NCBI RefSeq assembly: GCF_000967495.1 | Contig: NZ_JXXU01000043.1 | Coordinates: forward strand, 123,024-187,023 | Origin: Vibrio neptunius | GTDB taxonomy: Bacteria; Pseudomonadota; Gammaproteobacteria; Enterobacterales; Vibrionaceae | Length of the DNA stretch: 64,000 nucleotides | Direction: 5' to 3' | The notes under the pieces: model-generated | The model's database searches: none | What the model saw: the letters and a program-made list of their open reading frames with translations, nothing else | Told to the model about the DNA's origin: nothing | Shown: in pieces, positions 52,683 through 61,552 of the stretch | Numbering within the stretch: the stretch's first letter is position 1 | Layout: each line of letters begins with the position of its first letter | Made by a program: the position numbers and the translations under genes

Positions 52683-54374
52683 TTATTGCATTAGGGCATC
52701 GGTAACTTGGATACCGTAAATGGCCACTAAACCAATAAGTCCCGTCATTACAAGATAGTAGAATGTTGGGATAATGGTTTTACGTAGTGTTGCACCTTCA
52801 CGACCTAGAAGGCCAACGGTTGCGGAAGCGGCAACGACGTTATGAATAGCTATCATATTGCCTGATGCTGCACCGACGGCCTGCAGAGCGACAACGACGG
52901 CACTTGAAATAGATAACGTTTGGGCTACTTCAAATTGGAACTGGCTAAACATCATGTTAGAGACGGTATTTGAGCCGGCGATGAATGCACCCAAAGCCCC
53001 CACTGTTGCGCTGAGCGCAGGGAATGCTTCACCAACCAAACCTGCAGCGAAGTTTGCGGTAGTCACAGGCATGCTGGCTAAATCAGCACCGTTGACTCCA
53101 GAGTTGATAAAGATACGCACCATAGGGATAGTAAACACAAGTACGAATCCTGCACCAATCAATGTTTTGCTCGATTCACCAAACGCTTTCGCCAATGGGG
53201 CAGTACTGCGTGCTTGAAGAAGTACTGCTAGCAAAGCGACAAACACTAAGAGTCCACCCGGTAGGTATAAAGGTTGGATAGCGGTACTGATACCAGCCTC
53301 GCCAAGAATGTTACCAAACGATAAACTCACGCCGCGCAGTATAGCCTTAAACTCAGCACTGACACGACTAGCAACTAGAACGACAGCCAGAAGCACATAC
53401 GGTAGCCAAGCCATAACCATGCTCATTGGCTTGTCTTTAGGGTCTGTGAGATCAATCTTCAGAGAGCCTAACCATTCTGCTGGCCATTTTTTCTCGTCTT
53501 CAAAGTCCCAAGTGGTGTTGGGCACTAGGAACCCCCGTTTAGCTGCAGAAACCACAATGGTTAAACCAACCAGACCACCGATGAGTGATGGGAACTCCGC
53601 ACCCAAGAACACGCCGGTTAACGCGTAAGGAATGGTGAAGGCGAGTCCTGCAAAAAGAGCAAATGGAATGATATCTAGGCCCTCTGTCCAGCTTCTATTC
53701 TTACCAAAGAAGCGTGTTAACATCATCGCCATCAGTACCGGGATTAGGGTGCCAACACAGGCATGGATAAGTGCCACGCTTGAGGTAATTTGCTGAAGAT
53801 AGGCGTCCCAGTTTGAGCCGTTAGTCACAAGCGCTTCAGTAATATTGTGTGTGTCTAGGCCTTTGTTCACACCAACAATAATTGGGGTTCCCACTGCACC
53901 GAAAGACACTGGCGTAGATTGAATCATCATTCCCATTAGAACCGCGGCAAGGGCTGGAAAACCAATAGCGACAAGAAGCGGCGCCGCAATGGCAGCTGGG
54001 GTACCAAAACCAGAGGCGCCCTCAATGAATGAGCCAAAACACCAAGCGATGATGATCGCCTGAACTCGACGGTCTGGCGAGATATTGGTAAATCCATTGC
54101 GGATGGTTGATATCGCACCAGTGTGTTTTAGTGTGTTGAGCAGGAAAATGGCACCGAAGACAATCCACAGTACAGAGACAGTGATGCCCAGTCCCTGAAA
54201 AATGGAGGCAAGAACTCGGGCAGTAGACATATCCCAACAGAACAGGGCAATTACTACTGTCAATCCGAAAGCAACAGGCATCGCGCGTTTCGCTGGCCAG
54301 TTGAGACCGACTAATAATATAGCCGCAACCACTATCGGCGAAAAGGCCACTAAGGCCAGTAAGGTTTCACTCAT
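52683..54374 (-). CDS. lldP: L-lactate permease
   Basis: A 563-residue inner-membrane lactate/proton symporter with about 12-14 hydrophobic spans. Family markers include SFIEGASGFGTPAAIAAPLL near residues 115-135, SFGAVGTPIIVGV and the late FIAGSNTVSNMMFSQFQFEV. It imports L-lactate (and probably glycolate or D-lactate) for lldD. It is divergent from the LysR gene at 54542, whose product is the likely regulator. Confidence 0.95.
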   Translation of the reverse strand: MSETLLALVAFSPIVVAAILLVGLNWPAKRAMPVAFGLTVVIALFCWDMSTARVLASIFQGLGITVSVLWIVFGAIFLLNTLKHTGAISTIRNGFTNISPDRRVQAIIIAWCFGSFIEGASGFGTPAAIAAPLLVAIGFPALAAVLMGMMIQSTPVSFGAVGTPIIVGVNKGLDTHNITEALVTNGSNWDAYLQQITSSVALIHACVGTLIPVLMAMMLTRFFGKNRSWTEGLDIIPFALFAGLAFTIPYALTGVFLGAEFPSLIGGLVGLTIVVSAAKRGFLVPNTTWDFEDEKKWPAEWLGSLKIDLTDPKDKPMSMVMAWLPYVLLAVVLVASRVSAEFKAILRGVSLSFGNILGEAGISTAIQPLYLPGGLLVFVALLAVLLQARSTAPLAKAFGESSKTLIGAGFVLVFTIPMVRIFINSGVNGADLASMPVTTANFAAGLVGEAFPALSATVGALGAFIAGSNTVSNMMFSQFQFEVAQTLSISSAVVVALQAVGAASGNMIAIHNVVAASATVGLLGREGATLRKTIIPTFYYLVMTGLIGLVAIYGIQVTDALMQ

Positions 54375-54541
54375 TGGTACATCCTCGTACAGGCTTTTAC
54401 TTTTACAAATCAGGATTCTCTGGAATCTCTTAGATTTTATAATTGTGATATTTGTGTTAATTCGAGGTGAATTTACCCCTTTATTTTTTATTGATATAGG
54501 GAAATAATGAAAATAATTAATTCCAAAAATGACATAATGAT

Positions 54542-55441
54542 ATGCGTGCGGACGATATAATTTTATTTTCTCAGGTGGTAGAACTGGGTAGTTTTAGTAA
54601 GGTGGCAGAGATAAATAACCTTACAAATTCGGTAGTTAGCAAAAGAATAGCTCGATTAGAAGAAGCAATTGGCGTTCAATTATTATATCGAACTACGCGT
54701 AAATTGACGTTAACGGAGGCTGGTAAGGCACTGACCCACGGCGCGAAAAATGTGAAGCAAGCCGCTCAGGAAGCGATGGATGCAGTATCGGGATTTGGTG
54801 AGAATATCAGCGGTCACATCAAAATGTCGGTGCCCTCAATTTCTGGCGACCTGATTTTGGCTGATGCAGTGGCAGAATTTTGCAACTTGCATCCAGGCTT
54901 AACGGTCGATATGTCTCTCGATAATCGCTTTGTTGATCTTGTAGAAGGCGGGTATGATCTTGTGATCCGGACGGGCTACCTTGAAGATTCGAGTCTTATT
55001 GCTCGACATATTCTTGATTCTCAATGGGTGGTTTGTGCATCACCTTCTTACATTGCGCGGAATGGAAAACCGATCCAGCCCGAAGATCTTGTTACCCACA
55101 ACTGCCTGCAATACGCCTATCAAACAACAGGCGCCTCCGAGTGGGAATTTAAATCTGAGGCAGGGAACTATACGGTCAAGGTGTCCGGCTCCTTCTCGAC
55201 GGATAATGCGACGGCACTAAGAAAAGCAGCAATGGGCGGGCATGGGATTGCATACGTACCACGATGTTTGGTTTATCACGACATTCGCAACGGTCAATTG
55301 GTGGATCTGTTTCCAGAATTGGTCGGCAAGCGGTTGGGAATTTACGCAGTCTATCCGTTTACTCGTCAACCGCCCAATAAAGTTAAGCTGCTAATTGAGC
55401 ACATTCGGGCGCGCTACTTGGCTATTTCTCACTATTTCTAA
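54542..55441 (+). CDS. LysR-family transcriptional regulator divergent from lldP
   Basis: A 299-residue LysR-type regulator: N-terminal winged helix (VVELGSFSKVAEINNLTNSV then VSKRIARLEEAIG), linker helix and a periplasmic-binding-like effector domain. Its divergent position suggests control of lldP-lldD in response to lactate (inferred); most Enterobacteria use a GntR-type LldR instead. No good ribosome site precedes the ATG at 54542, yet the conserved sequence begins there, so translation may be weak. A bidirectional terminator follows. Confidence 0.87.
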   Translation: MRADDIILFSQVVELGSFSKVAEINNLTNSVVSKRIARLEEAIGVQLLYRTTRKLTLTEAGKALTHGAKNVKQAAQEAMDAVSGFGENISGHIKMSVPSISGDLILADAVAEFCNLHPGLTVDMSLDNRFVDLVEGGYDLVIRTGYLEDSSLIARHILDSQWVVCASPSYIARNGKPIQPEDLVTHNCLQYAYQTTGASEWEFKSEAGNYTVKVSGSFSTDNATALRKAAMGGHGIAYVPRCLVYHDIRNGQLVDLFPELVGKRLGIYAVYPFTRQPPNKVKLLIEHIRARYLAISHYF

Positions 55442-55447
55442 GAGAAA

Positions 55448-55475
55448 AAAGCCGATGCGTCCATGCATCGGCTTT
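55448..55475. terminator. Bidirectional terminator between the LysR and ABC genes
   Basis: AAAGCCGATGC (55448-55458) and GCATCGGCTTT (55465-55475) form an 11-bp perfect stem with a 6-nt loop, with A and T tracts on either side. Confidence 0.9.
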
Positions 55476-55507
55476 GATTGGCGGCCAAACCAATGTGTTT
55501 CTGCTTA

Positions 55508-57130
55508 CTAAGCTGCGACGATCTCTTCGTCTAAATCGAAAGACGCATCGATAAGCATCTTAGTGTAGTCATTTTTCGGAGAGTGGAAGATGTCATCGGC
55601 GGTGCCTTCTTCCATCACTTCGCCTTTCTGCATCACGAGTACTCGATCAGAAAGTGCTTTCACTACGCTCAAGTCATGGCTGATGAACAGGAAACCAATG
55701 TTGTGCTTTTTCTGAATATCTTTAAGCAGGTCGATAACGGTCAACTGTACCGAGCGGTCGAGTGCAGACGTCGGTTCATCCAACAGAATGAATGACGGTT
55801 CTAGGATCAAAGCACGAGCAATGGCGATACGCTGACGCTGACCACCAGAGAACTCATGTGGGTAACGGTTGATTGAGTGAGGGTCGAGTCTCACTTCTTC
55901 CAATGCTTTGCGAGCGCGCTGCATGCGTTCAGCACGGCCCATCTGAGGCTGATGCACGGTTAGACCTTCAGTAATGATGTCGCCGACGGTCATACGTGGA
56001 GATAGAGAACCATAAGGGTCTTGGAACACCATCTGAATGTCTTTCTTAAGCGCAAAGCGTTCTTTTTCACTTAGCGCCTTAACATCCTGACCTTTAAATT
56101 CAATCCCACCTGTACAAGGTAACAGGCCGATAAGTGCGCGGCCAAGCGTCGATTTTCCTGATCCTGATTCTCCAACAATACCCAAAGTTTCACCTTGCTT
56201 AAGCTCCAGGGAGATACCCTTAACCGCTTCAAAGTACTCATTTTTGCTCTGAATAAAATGAGACTTTATGAGGAATTTGACGCGAATGTTATCGGCTTTA
56301 AGTAATGGCGGTGCGCCAACTTCTACCGGATCTTTACTGCCTTTTGGAATCGAGTTGATCAACATCTTTGTGTAATCATGCTGAGGATGGTTAAACAAGG
56401 CCTGGCACTGTCCTTCCTCAACCACATCGCCTTTACACATAACGATGACTCGGTCAGCAAGGTGTTTTACGACCCCTAAGTCATGTGTAATGAACAAAAT
56501 AGCCATGCCCATCTTAGCCTGAATCTCTTTAATTAGATTCAGCACTTCTGCTTGTACTGTTACATCAAGCGCAGTAGTTGGTTCATCAGCAATAAGAATG
56601 TCAGGTTCGTTGATCAATGCCATCGCAATCATAATACGTTGCAACTGACCGCCTGAGAATTCATGCGGATACTTAGTGTACGCCTGCTCTGGATTTGGAA
56701 GGTGAACCAGATTAAACAGTTCAAGTACTTTTTGTTTAGCCTGAGAACGCGAGACTGGACGATGACACATGATGGCTTCCGCCACCTGAATACCCACTCG
56801 CATGAACGGGTTGAGAGACGTCATTGGTTCCTGAAAAATCATACCAATGCGGTCGCCGCGAATGGACTGCATCTCTCTTTCGGCTTTATCGACCAGTTGC
56901 TCACCCTCAAAAATGATGCTGGACTGAGAGTGAACAATGGCGTTATTTGGTAGTAACTGCATCAGAGCATTAGTCGAAACGGACTTACCGCTACCGGATT
57001 CACCTACGATAGCGAGTGTTTCCCCCTGAAAGAGTTCAAAGTTAACATCCTTTACTGCGTCTACAATACCGTCGTTGGTTGTAAAGCTTACTGAAAGGTT
57101 TTTCACTTCTAGAATTGGCATCTGTGACAT
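55508..57130 (-). CDS. Double-ATPase ABC transporter subunit (peptide/YejF type)
   Basis: A 540-residue protein with two complete ABC ATPase domains. The first has GESGSGKSVS, FSGGQLQRIMIAMAL and ILIADEPTTALD; the second has GESGSGKSTLG, FSGGQRQRIAIARAL and FILLDEPTSALD. Each domain ends with an oligopeptide-type C-terminal extension, as in YejF. It should energise uptake of peptides or similar solutes, but no permease or binding-protein gene is adjacent, so its partners must be elsewhere. The start is the ATG at 57130, with AAGGA 6 nt upstream. The preceding gene on the strand is the 164-residue helical protein. Confidence 0.87.
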   Translation of the reverse strand: MSQMPILEVKNLSVSFTTNDGIVDAVKDVNFELFQGETLAIVGESGSGKSVSTNALMQLLPNNAIVHSQSSIIFEGEQLVDKAEREMQSIRGDRIGMIFQEPMTSLNPFMRVGIQVAEAIMCHRPVSRSQAKQKVLELFNLVHLPNPEQAYTKYPHEFSGGQLQRIMIAMALINEPDILIADEPTTALDVTVQAEVLNLIKEIQAKMGMAILFITHDLGVVKHLADRVIVMCKGDVVEEGQCQALFNHPQHDYTKMLINSIPKGSKDPVEVGAPPLLKADNIRVKFLIKSHFIQSKNEYFEAVKGISLELKQGETLGIVGESGSGKSTLGRALIGLLPCTGGIEFKGQDVKALSEKERFALKKDIQMVFQDPYGSLSPRMTVGDIITEGLTVHQPQMGRAERMQRARKALEEVRLDPHSINRYPHEFSGGQRQRIAIARALILEPSFILLDEPTSALDRSVQLTVIDLLKDIQKKHNIGFLFISHDLSVVKALSDRVLVMQKGEVMEEGTADDIFHSPKNDYTKMLIDASFDLDEEIVAA

Positions 57131-57144
57131 TTGCATTCCTTGTT

Positions 57145-57639
57145 TTAATTTATTTGATGCGAGCTTTCCGTTGCATTGCCATAGCTCTTCAATGCTGAAA
57201 AGTGGTGATGAGCCTTTTGAACTTGTTGAAATTCTAACATCCACTGAGCATTACGTTGAGCACTACAAAACGCGCCCATATGGCGCAAAAGATCCTCACA
57301 GTTTTTCGCAAGAATGTGGTGGGTAGCCTGAACCAATTCTGCAGATTCAATCGACATAAACTGCAGCAAAGCATAACTTTGATTGAGCAAATCGAAGGCA
57401 TTTTGATGCTGACCCATCTTGTTGAGGATCTCTGATTGAGAGACAGCAGCATCTCGTAAGCCAGTCAATAAACAGCTGAATTGGCAAGGTTTGGTTTGGT
57501 CATCCTTTAGCGCGCTTTGAATATGCGTCGGTAAATGATGCAGAACTTGATCGTACAAGTAGTGCGCCTCTGGCCAATGACCTTGTTCTAATAACTGTTC
57601 AGCTTTTAGGTAATGTGTCCAGCACTGTTGTAGATCCAT
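57145..57639 (-). CDS. TPR-like helical protein upstream of the ABC ATPase
   Basis: A 164-residue cytosolic, mainly helical protein. WTHYLKAEQLLEQGHWPEAH resembles a tetratricopeptide helix pair, and MGQHQNAFDLLNQSYALLQF a second one, so it may be an adaptor. Function unknown. The start is the ATG at 57639 with GGAG 9 nt upstream; a TTG two codons earlier is too close to that site. Only 14 nt separate it from the ABC ATPase start, so the two genes form an operon. Confidence 0.65.
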   Translation of the reverse strand: MDLQQCWTHYLKAEQLLEQGHWPEAHYLYDQVLHHLPTHIQSALKDDQTKPCQFSCLLTGLRDAAVSQSEILNKMGQHQNAFDLLNQSYALLQFMSIESAELVQATHHILAKNCEDLLRHMGAFCSAQRNAQWMLEFQQVQKAHHHFSALKSYGNATESSHQIN

Positions 57640-57853
57640 GTTCAATTACTCCACCAAAATCGTAACAAGGCATATTTAAATGCAATTTATTATCTATTGC
57701 AAACAATTATCATTTAAATGATATTTGTCAGCATAATTGGTGGATATTTAGCCAGTTGAACTCTAATACTGCCTAAGTCACTAAAATATAACCAAAACTG
57801 GCCTACACTAAGTCGTTATAGAGTTGATGGAAAACAACAATAAGGAAAGAAAG

Positions 57854-60214
57854 ATGGCAATTCAACGGCTAGAAATGAGCCAGCTGTATCATGCTGCGGA
57901 GCTGGAAATGCTACCGAGTAAGTCTACAAAAGAGCTGGCACCCATTGACGAAATCGTCGGTCAAGAACGTGCTCAAAAGGCAGTAGAGTTCGCTATGTCC
58001 ATTAAGGAGAAAGGCTACAACATCTATGCTATTGGCCAGAACGGCCTTGGCAAGCGAACAATGATTTTGCGTTATCTCAATCGCCACCAGCATGATGCGA
58101 AAGCACTTTATGATTGGTGTTATGTGGCAAATTTCGAGGATATCAGGACACCTAAAGTACTGGCACTCCCCTGTGGAATTGGCAGCCAACTCAAGCAAGA
58201 CATCGAAAAACTGATGTCAAAATTAGTCAATGCGATCCCTCTCGCATTCGATAATGAGCTCTACTACAGTCGAGCTGATAAGCTTAAAAACCAGTTAGCG
58301 CAAAAACAGGAAGCAGAGTTAGCCGTCATCACCAAAGAAGCCAAAACCAAAGGCATCAGTCTCACGATTACGACTCAGGGTGACTACCAGTTTGTCGCTA
58401 TGAATGGTGAGGAGATGCATACTGAGGAGTCTTTTGAGGAACTGACTAAAAAAGAACAAGAATATTTTGGTTCTACGATTGATGAGCTTGAAATCAAGTT
58501 GAGAGACATGGTTCGTCAGCTGACGGAATGGGAAGAAGCGTACAGTGAAAAAATCAAGAAGCTGAATGACGACGTGACCTTGGATGTCATTACTCACTTC
58601 ATCAAACAGCTGAAAAAGGACTACTCTGGCTACGCCGAAATAAAAGCTTATTTGACAGAACTCCAGCAAGATATTGTTGAAAATGCGGATATTTTTCTCG
58701 AACAAAGTGCAGAGCAAGGAGAGGTTGCTACGGCATCTCTAGATAAGAAACTGCCTCGTCGCTATAAGGTTAACGTACTTGTAAGCCGTAAGGGTGATGA
58801 ATTCCCTATTGTTGTCGAAGAGAACCCTAACTATCACAGTTTGTTTGGTTACATTGAAACAGCCACCTTCAAAGGTACCGTATTTACCGATTTCTCATTG
58901 ATTCGCCCAGGTAGCCTACATAAAGCTAATGGCGGCGTACTCATGATGGATGCTCAAAAAGTGCTTGAACAACCTTATGTCTGGGATGGGTTGAAGCGTG
59001 CGCTGCGAGCTCGAAAACTAAGCTTTACCTCGCTCGAAAAAGAAGTCACGTTAACAGGTGCGGTTTCGCTTGACCCTGAAGCTATCCCATTGGATGTAAA
59101 GATCATCCTGTTTGGTGATTATCGTACTTATCAATTGCTGCAACATTACGATCCGGAGTTTAGTGAGCTGTTCCGTGTAACGGCTGACTTCGAAGACGAA
59201 ATGACCCGTAGCCCGCAGTCTGAACTGCAGTATGCGCGTTTTATTTCCAGTGTCGTCAACGACAACAACATGCTCCATTGTGATAAGAAGGCCATCGCAC
59301 GGATTATCGAGCATAGTTCTCGGCTGTCAGGTGACCAGACTAAGCTATCATTGCACTCAGCCAATATCGCAAACCTGATCCGAGAATCCAATTACGTTGC
59401 TCGTCAGGCCAATTCGAACATGATTCGTTCTAGTCATGTTGAAGAGGCTCTGGCCAATCAGGAGATGCGAGTCAGTCGTCTCAAAGACAGTGTGATGGAA
59501 GGATTTATTAACGGAACGACCTTGCTCCAAACGGAAGGAGAAGCGATTGGTCAGGTCAACGCGCTATCTGTGTTGAGCACCAGTGAGTACATGTTCGGTG
59601 CACCAAACCGTATCACGGCGACGACTTGCTATGGTGGCGGTGAAGTGATCGACATTGAACGCAGCGTCGACTTAGGTGGTAGCATTCACTCCAAAGGTGT
59701 GATGATATTGACCGCTTACCTTTCTTCGGTTTTTGGCAAGACGGCGAAAGTACCATTAACCACAACCATCACTTTCGAGCAGTCCTATGGCGGCGTCGAC
59801 GGTGATAGCGCAAGTATGGCCGAGTTTTGTGCGGTCGTATCAGCCTTCTCTAAACAAGCGAACCGACAAGACATCGCCATTACTGGTTCAATGAACCAAT
59901 TTGGTGAAGCGCAGCCTATTGGTGGTGTTAACGAGAAAATTGAGGGTTTCTTCGATGTGTGCTCAATTAAAGGTCGTAGCGAGAACCAAGGTGTGATCAT
60001 ACCAAGAGCCAACATGCATAACCTCATGCTACGCCCTGACGTTGTCAAGGCGGTTGAACGAGGTGAGTTTCAAATCTGGGCGATTGACCACGTGACTGAG
60101 GCCATCGAATTGTTTATGGGTAGACCTGCTGGTGAACCAAGTGATGAGGGTAGCTATCCAATCGATACGGTATTTGGCATTGCTCAAGCCAAGCTCAATG
60201 CATTAAGGAAATAA
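57854..60214 (+). CDS. Lon-family ATP-dependent protease
   Basis: A 786-residue cytosolic protein of the Lon family with an AAA-type N-terminus (EIVGQERAQKAVEFAMSIKE and Walker A IGQNGLGKRT) and a long charged insertion. The C-terminal Lon protease domain has its catalytic dyad at S652 (in VDGDSASMAEF) and K695 (in GGVNEKIEGFF). The 43-residue dyad spacing equals that of E. coli Lon (S679/K722). It resembles the YcbZ-type Lon relatives annotated LonB in Vibrio; substrates are unknown. The start is the ATG at 57854, with AAGGA 7 nt upstream; the earlier in-frame start at 57824 lacks one. Confidence 0.9.
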   Translation: MAIQRLEMSQLYHAAELEMLPSKSTKELAPIDEIVGQERAQKAVEFAMSIKEKGYNIYAIGQNGLGKRTMILRYLNRHQHDAKALYDWCYVANFEDIRTPKVLALPCGIGSQLKQDIEKLMSKLVNAIPLAFDNELYYSRADKLKNQLAQKQEAELAVITKEAKTKGISLTITTQGDYQFVAMNGEEMHTEESFEELTKKEQEYFGSTIDELEIKLRDMVRQLTEWEEAYSEKIKKLNDDVTLDVITHFIKQLKKDYSGYAEIKAYLTELQQDIVENADIFLEQSAEQGEVATASLDKKLPRRYKVNVLVSRKGDEFPIVVEENPNYHSLFGYIETATFKGTVFTDFSLIRPGSLHKANGGVLMMDAQKVLEQPYVWDGLKRALRARKLSFTSLEKEVTLTGAVSLDPEAIPLDVKIILFGDYRTYQLLQHYDPEFSELFRVTADFEDEMTRSPQSELQYARFISSVVNDNNMLHCDKKAIARIIEHSSRLSGDQTKLSLHSANIANLIRESNYVARQANSNMIRSSHVEEALANQEMRVSRLKDSVMEGFINGTTLLQTEGEAIGQVNALSVLSTSEYMFGAPNRITATTCYGGGEVIDIERSVDLGGSIHSKGVMILTAYLSSVFGKTAKVPLTTTITFEQSYGGVDGDSASMAEFCAVVSAFSKQANRQDIAITGSMNQFGEAQPIGGVNEKIEGFFDVCSIKGRSENQGVIIPRANMHNLMLRPDVVKAVERGEFQIWAIDHVTEAIELFMGRPAGEPSDEGSYPIDTVFGIAQAKLNALRK

Positions 60215-60217
60215 CTC

Positions 60218-60246
60218 AAAAGGGCTTTCATCTGAAAGCCCTTTTT
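60218..60246. terminator. Terminator between the convergent Lon-family gene and ldhA
   Basis: AAAAGGGCTTTCA (60218-60230) and TGAAAGCCCTTTT (60233-60245) pair over 13 bp with a tiny loop and a T tract. It serves both convergent genes. Confidence 0.9.
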
Positions 60247-60250
60247 CATC

Positions 60251-61249
60251 CTATCGTTCCACCAGCTCATTACCAGAAGCGCGGTTTTTTCCGAAAGCGT
60301 CAATGTTACCTAAGGTAGTATCAGCGATGTTGCCGAGCGCTTCCTCGGTGAGGAAAGCTTGGTGCCCTGTGAAGAGGACATTGTGACAAGCGGACAAGCG
60401 ACGAAAGACATCATCGACAATGACGTCATTGGATTTGTCTCGGAAAAAGAGCTCTTTCTCATTTTCATAAACATCCAGTCCCAGGGCTCCAATCCGTCCA
60501 GTTTTTAATGCTTCGATGGCAGCAGCGGCATCCAGCAATCCTCCACGACTTGTGTTGATGATCATAACGCGGTCTTTCATCTGGCTGAATGCTTTTTCAT
60601 CCAGAAGATGGTAGTTTTCTTCTGACATTGGGCAGTGCAGGGTAATGATGTCACTTTTTTCAAATAACTCTTGTTTTGAACAGTAACGCGCTCCCAGTTC
60701 GATGGCGATAGGGTTCTCAAATGGATCAAAGCAAAGTATGTTCATGCCCAGGCCTTTTAGGATACGCATAGTCGCGATGCCAATCTTACCTGTACCAATC
60801 ACGCCCACAGTCTTACCATGAAAGTTAAAACCAACTAAACCGTCCAATGAGAAATTTGCATCTCGGGTACGTTGGTAGGCTTTATGGAAACGTCGGTTCA
60901 GGCTCATCATTAGACCAACCGTATGCTCTGCGACAGATTCTGGTGAATAAGCGGGTACACGAACCACCTGAAGGCCAAGTCGCTTAGCTGCATCTAAATC
61001 CACGCGATCAAAACCTGCGCAGCGCATTGCAATCAGTTTTACCCCTTGCTCTGCCAGTACTTCTAATACAGGTGCAGATAAATCATCGTTAACAAACGCA
61101 CAAACCACCTCGCAATCGTGGGCCATTTTGGCGGTCTTTTTGGTTAACTGAAACTCATGGAAATGGAGTTCAAATCCATACTGCTTGTTTACTTTAGCGA
61201 ACGACGCTTCGTCATAAGACTTAGCGCTAAACACCGCGACATCTAACAT
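60251..61249 (-). CDS. ldhA: Fermentative D-lactate dehydrogenase
   Basis: A 332-residue NAD-dependent 2-hydroxyacid dehydrogenase very close to E. coli LdhA, which reduces pyruvate to D-lactate during fermentation. It shows VVCAFVNDDLSAPVLE, the Rossmann motif GVIGTGKIG, the catalytic arginine in INTSRGG, the ALGLDVYENE glutamate and the FTGHQAFLTEEAL histidine. Cytosolic. Single gene with its own terminator. Together with lldP-lldD the window encodes both production and oxidation of lactate, although of opposite stereoisomers. Confidence 0.95.
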   Translation of the reverse strand: MLDVAVFSAKSYDEASFAKVNKQYGFELHFHEFQLTKKTAKMAHDCEVVCAFVNDDLSAPVLEVLAEQGVKLIAMRCAGFDRVDLDAAKRLGLQVVRVPAYSPESVAEHTVGLMMSLNRRFHKAYQRTRDANFSLDGLVGFNFHGKTVGVIGTGKIGIATMRILKGLGMNILCFDPFENPIAIELGARYCSKQELFEKSDIITLHCPMSEENYHLLDEKAFSQMKDRVMIINTSRGGLLDAAAAIEALKTGRIGALGLDVYENEKELFFRDKSNDVIVDDVFRRLSACHNVLFTGHQAFLTEEALGNIADTTLGNIDAFGKNRASGNELVER

Positions 61250-61552
61250 GGTAGGCCTCTCTCAAAATATTACGGGAGGAAATAGAACAGCCTCTATTGA
61301 ACCGTGATTCCAAGAAAAATTAAACCATAAATTTTATATGGAGTTTGAAACGCTTATATTGCTCAAATGTTTACAGTGACTCTTTTGTTACTAATAGTTT
61401 TGCGAGCAAAATTTGCTCAATTTTCATCTCAAGATCACTTTTTTGCTGCTAAAGTGGTATTTATAAATTAAATAGCTCTTGGCTTATTAATCATCTACTT
61501 AAATAAAGGTGAAGCTAAGAGCAAATGGGATTTTGTTCTTTGGCTAGGAAAT
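61250..61552. other. Divergent promoter region of ldhA and a chemoreceptor gene
   Basis: About 300 nt, AT-rich. No gene, hairpin or repeat is evident; it should carry promoters of both flanking genes, but I cannot assign boxes with confidence. Confidence 0.4.
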
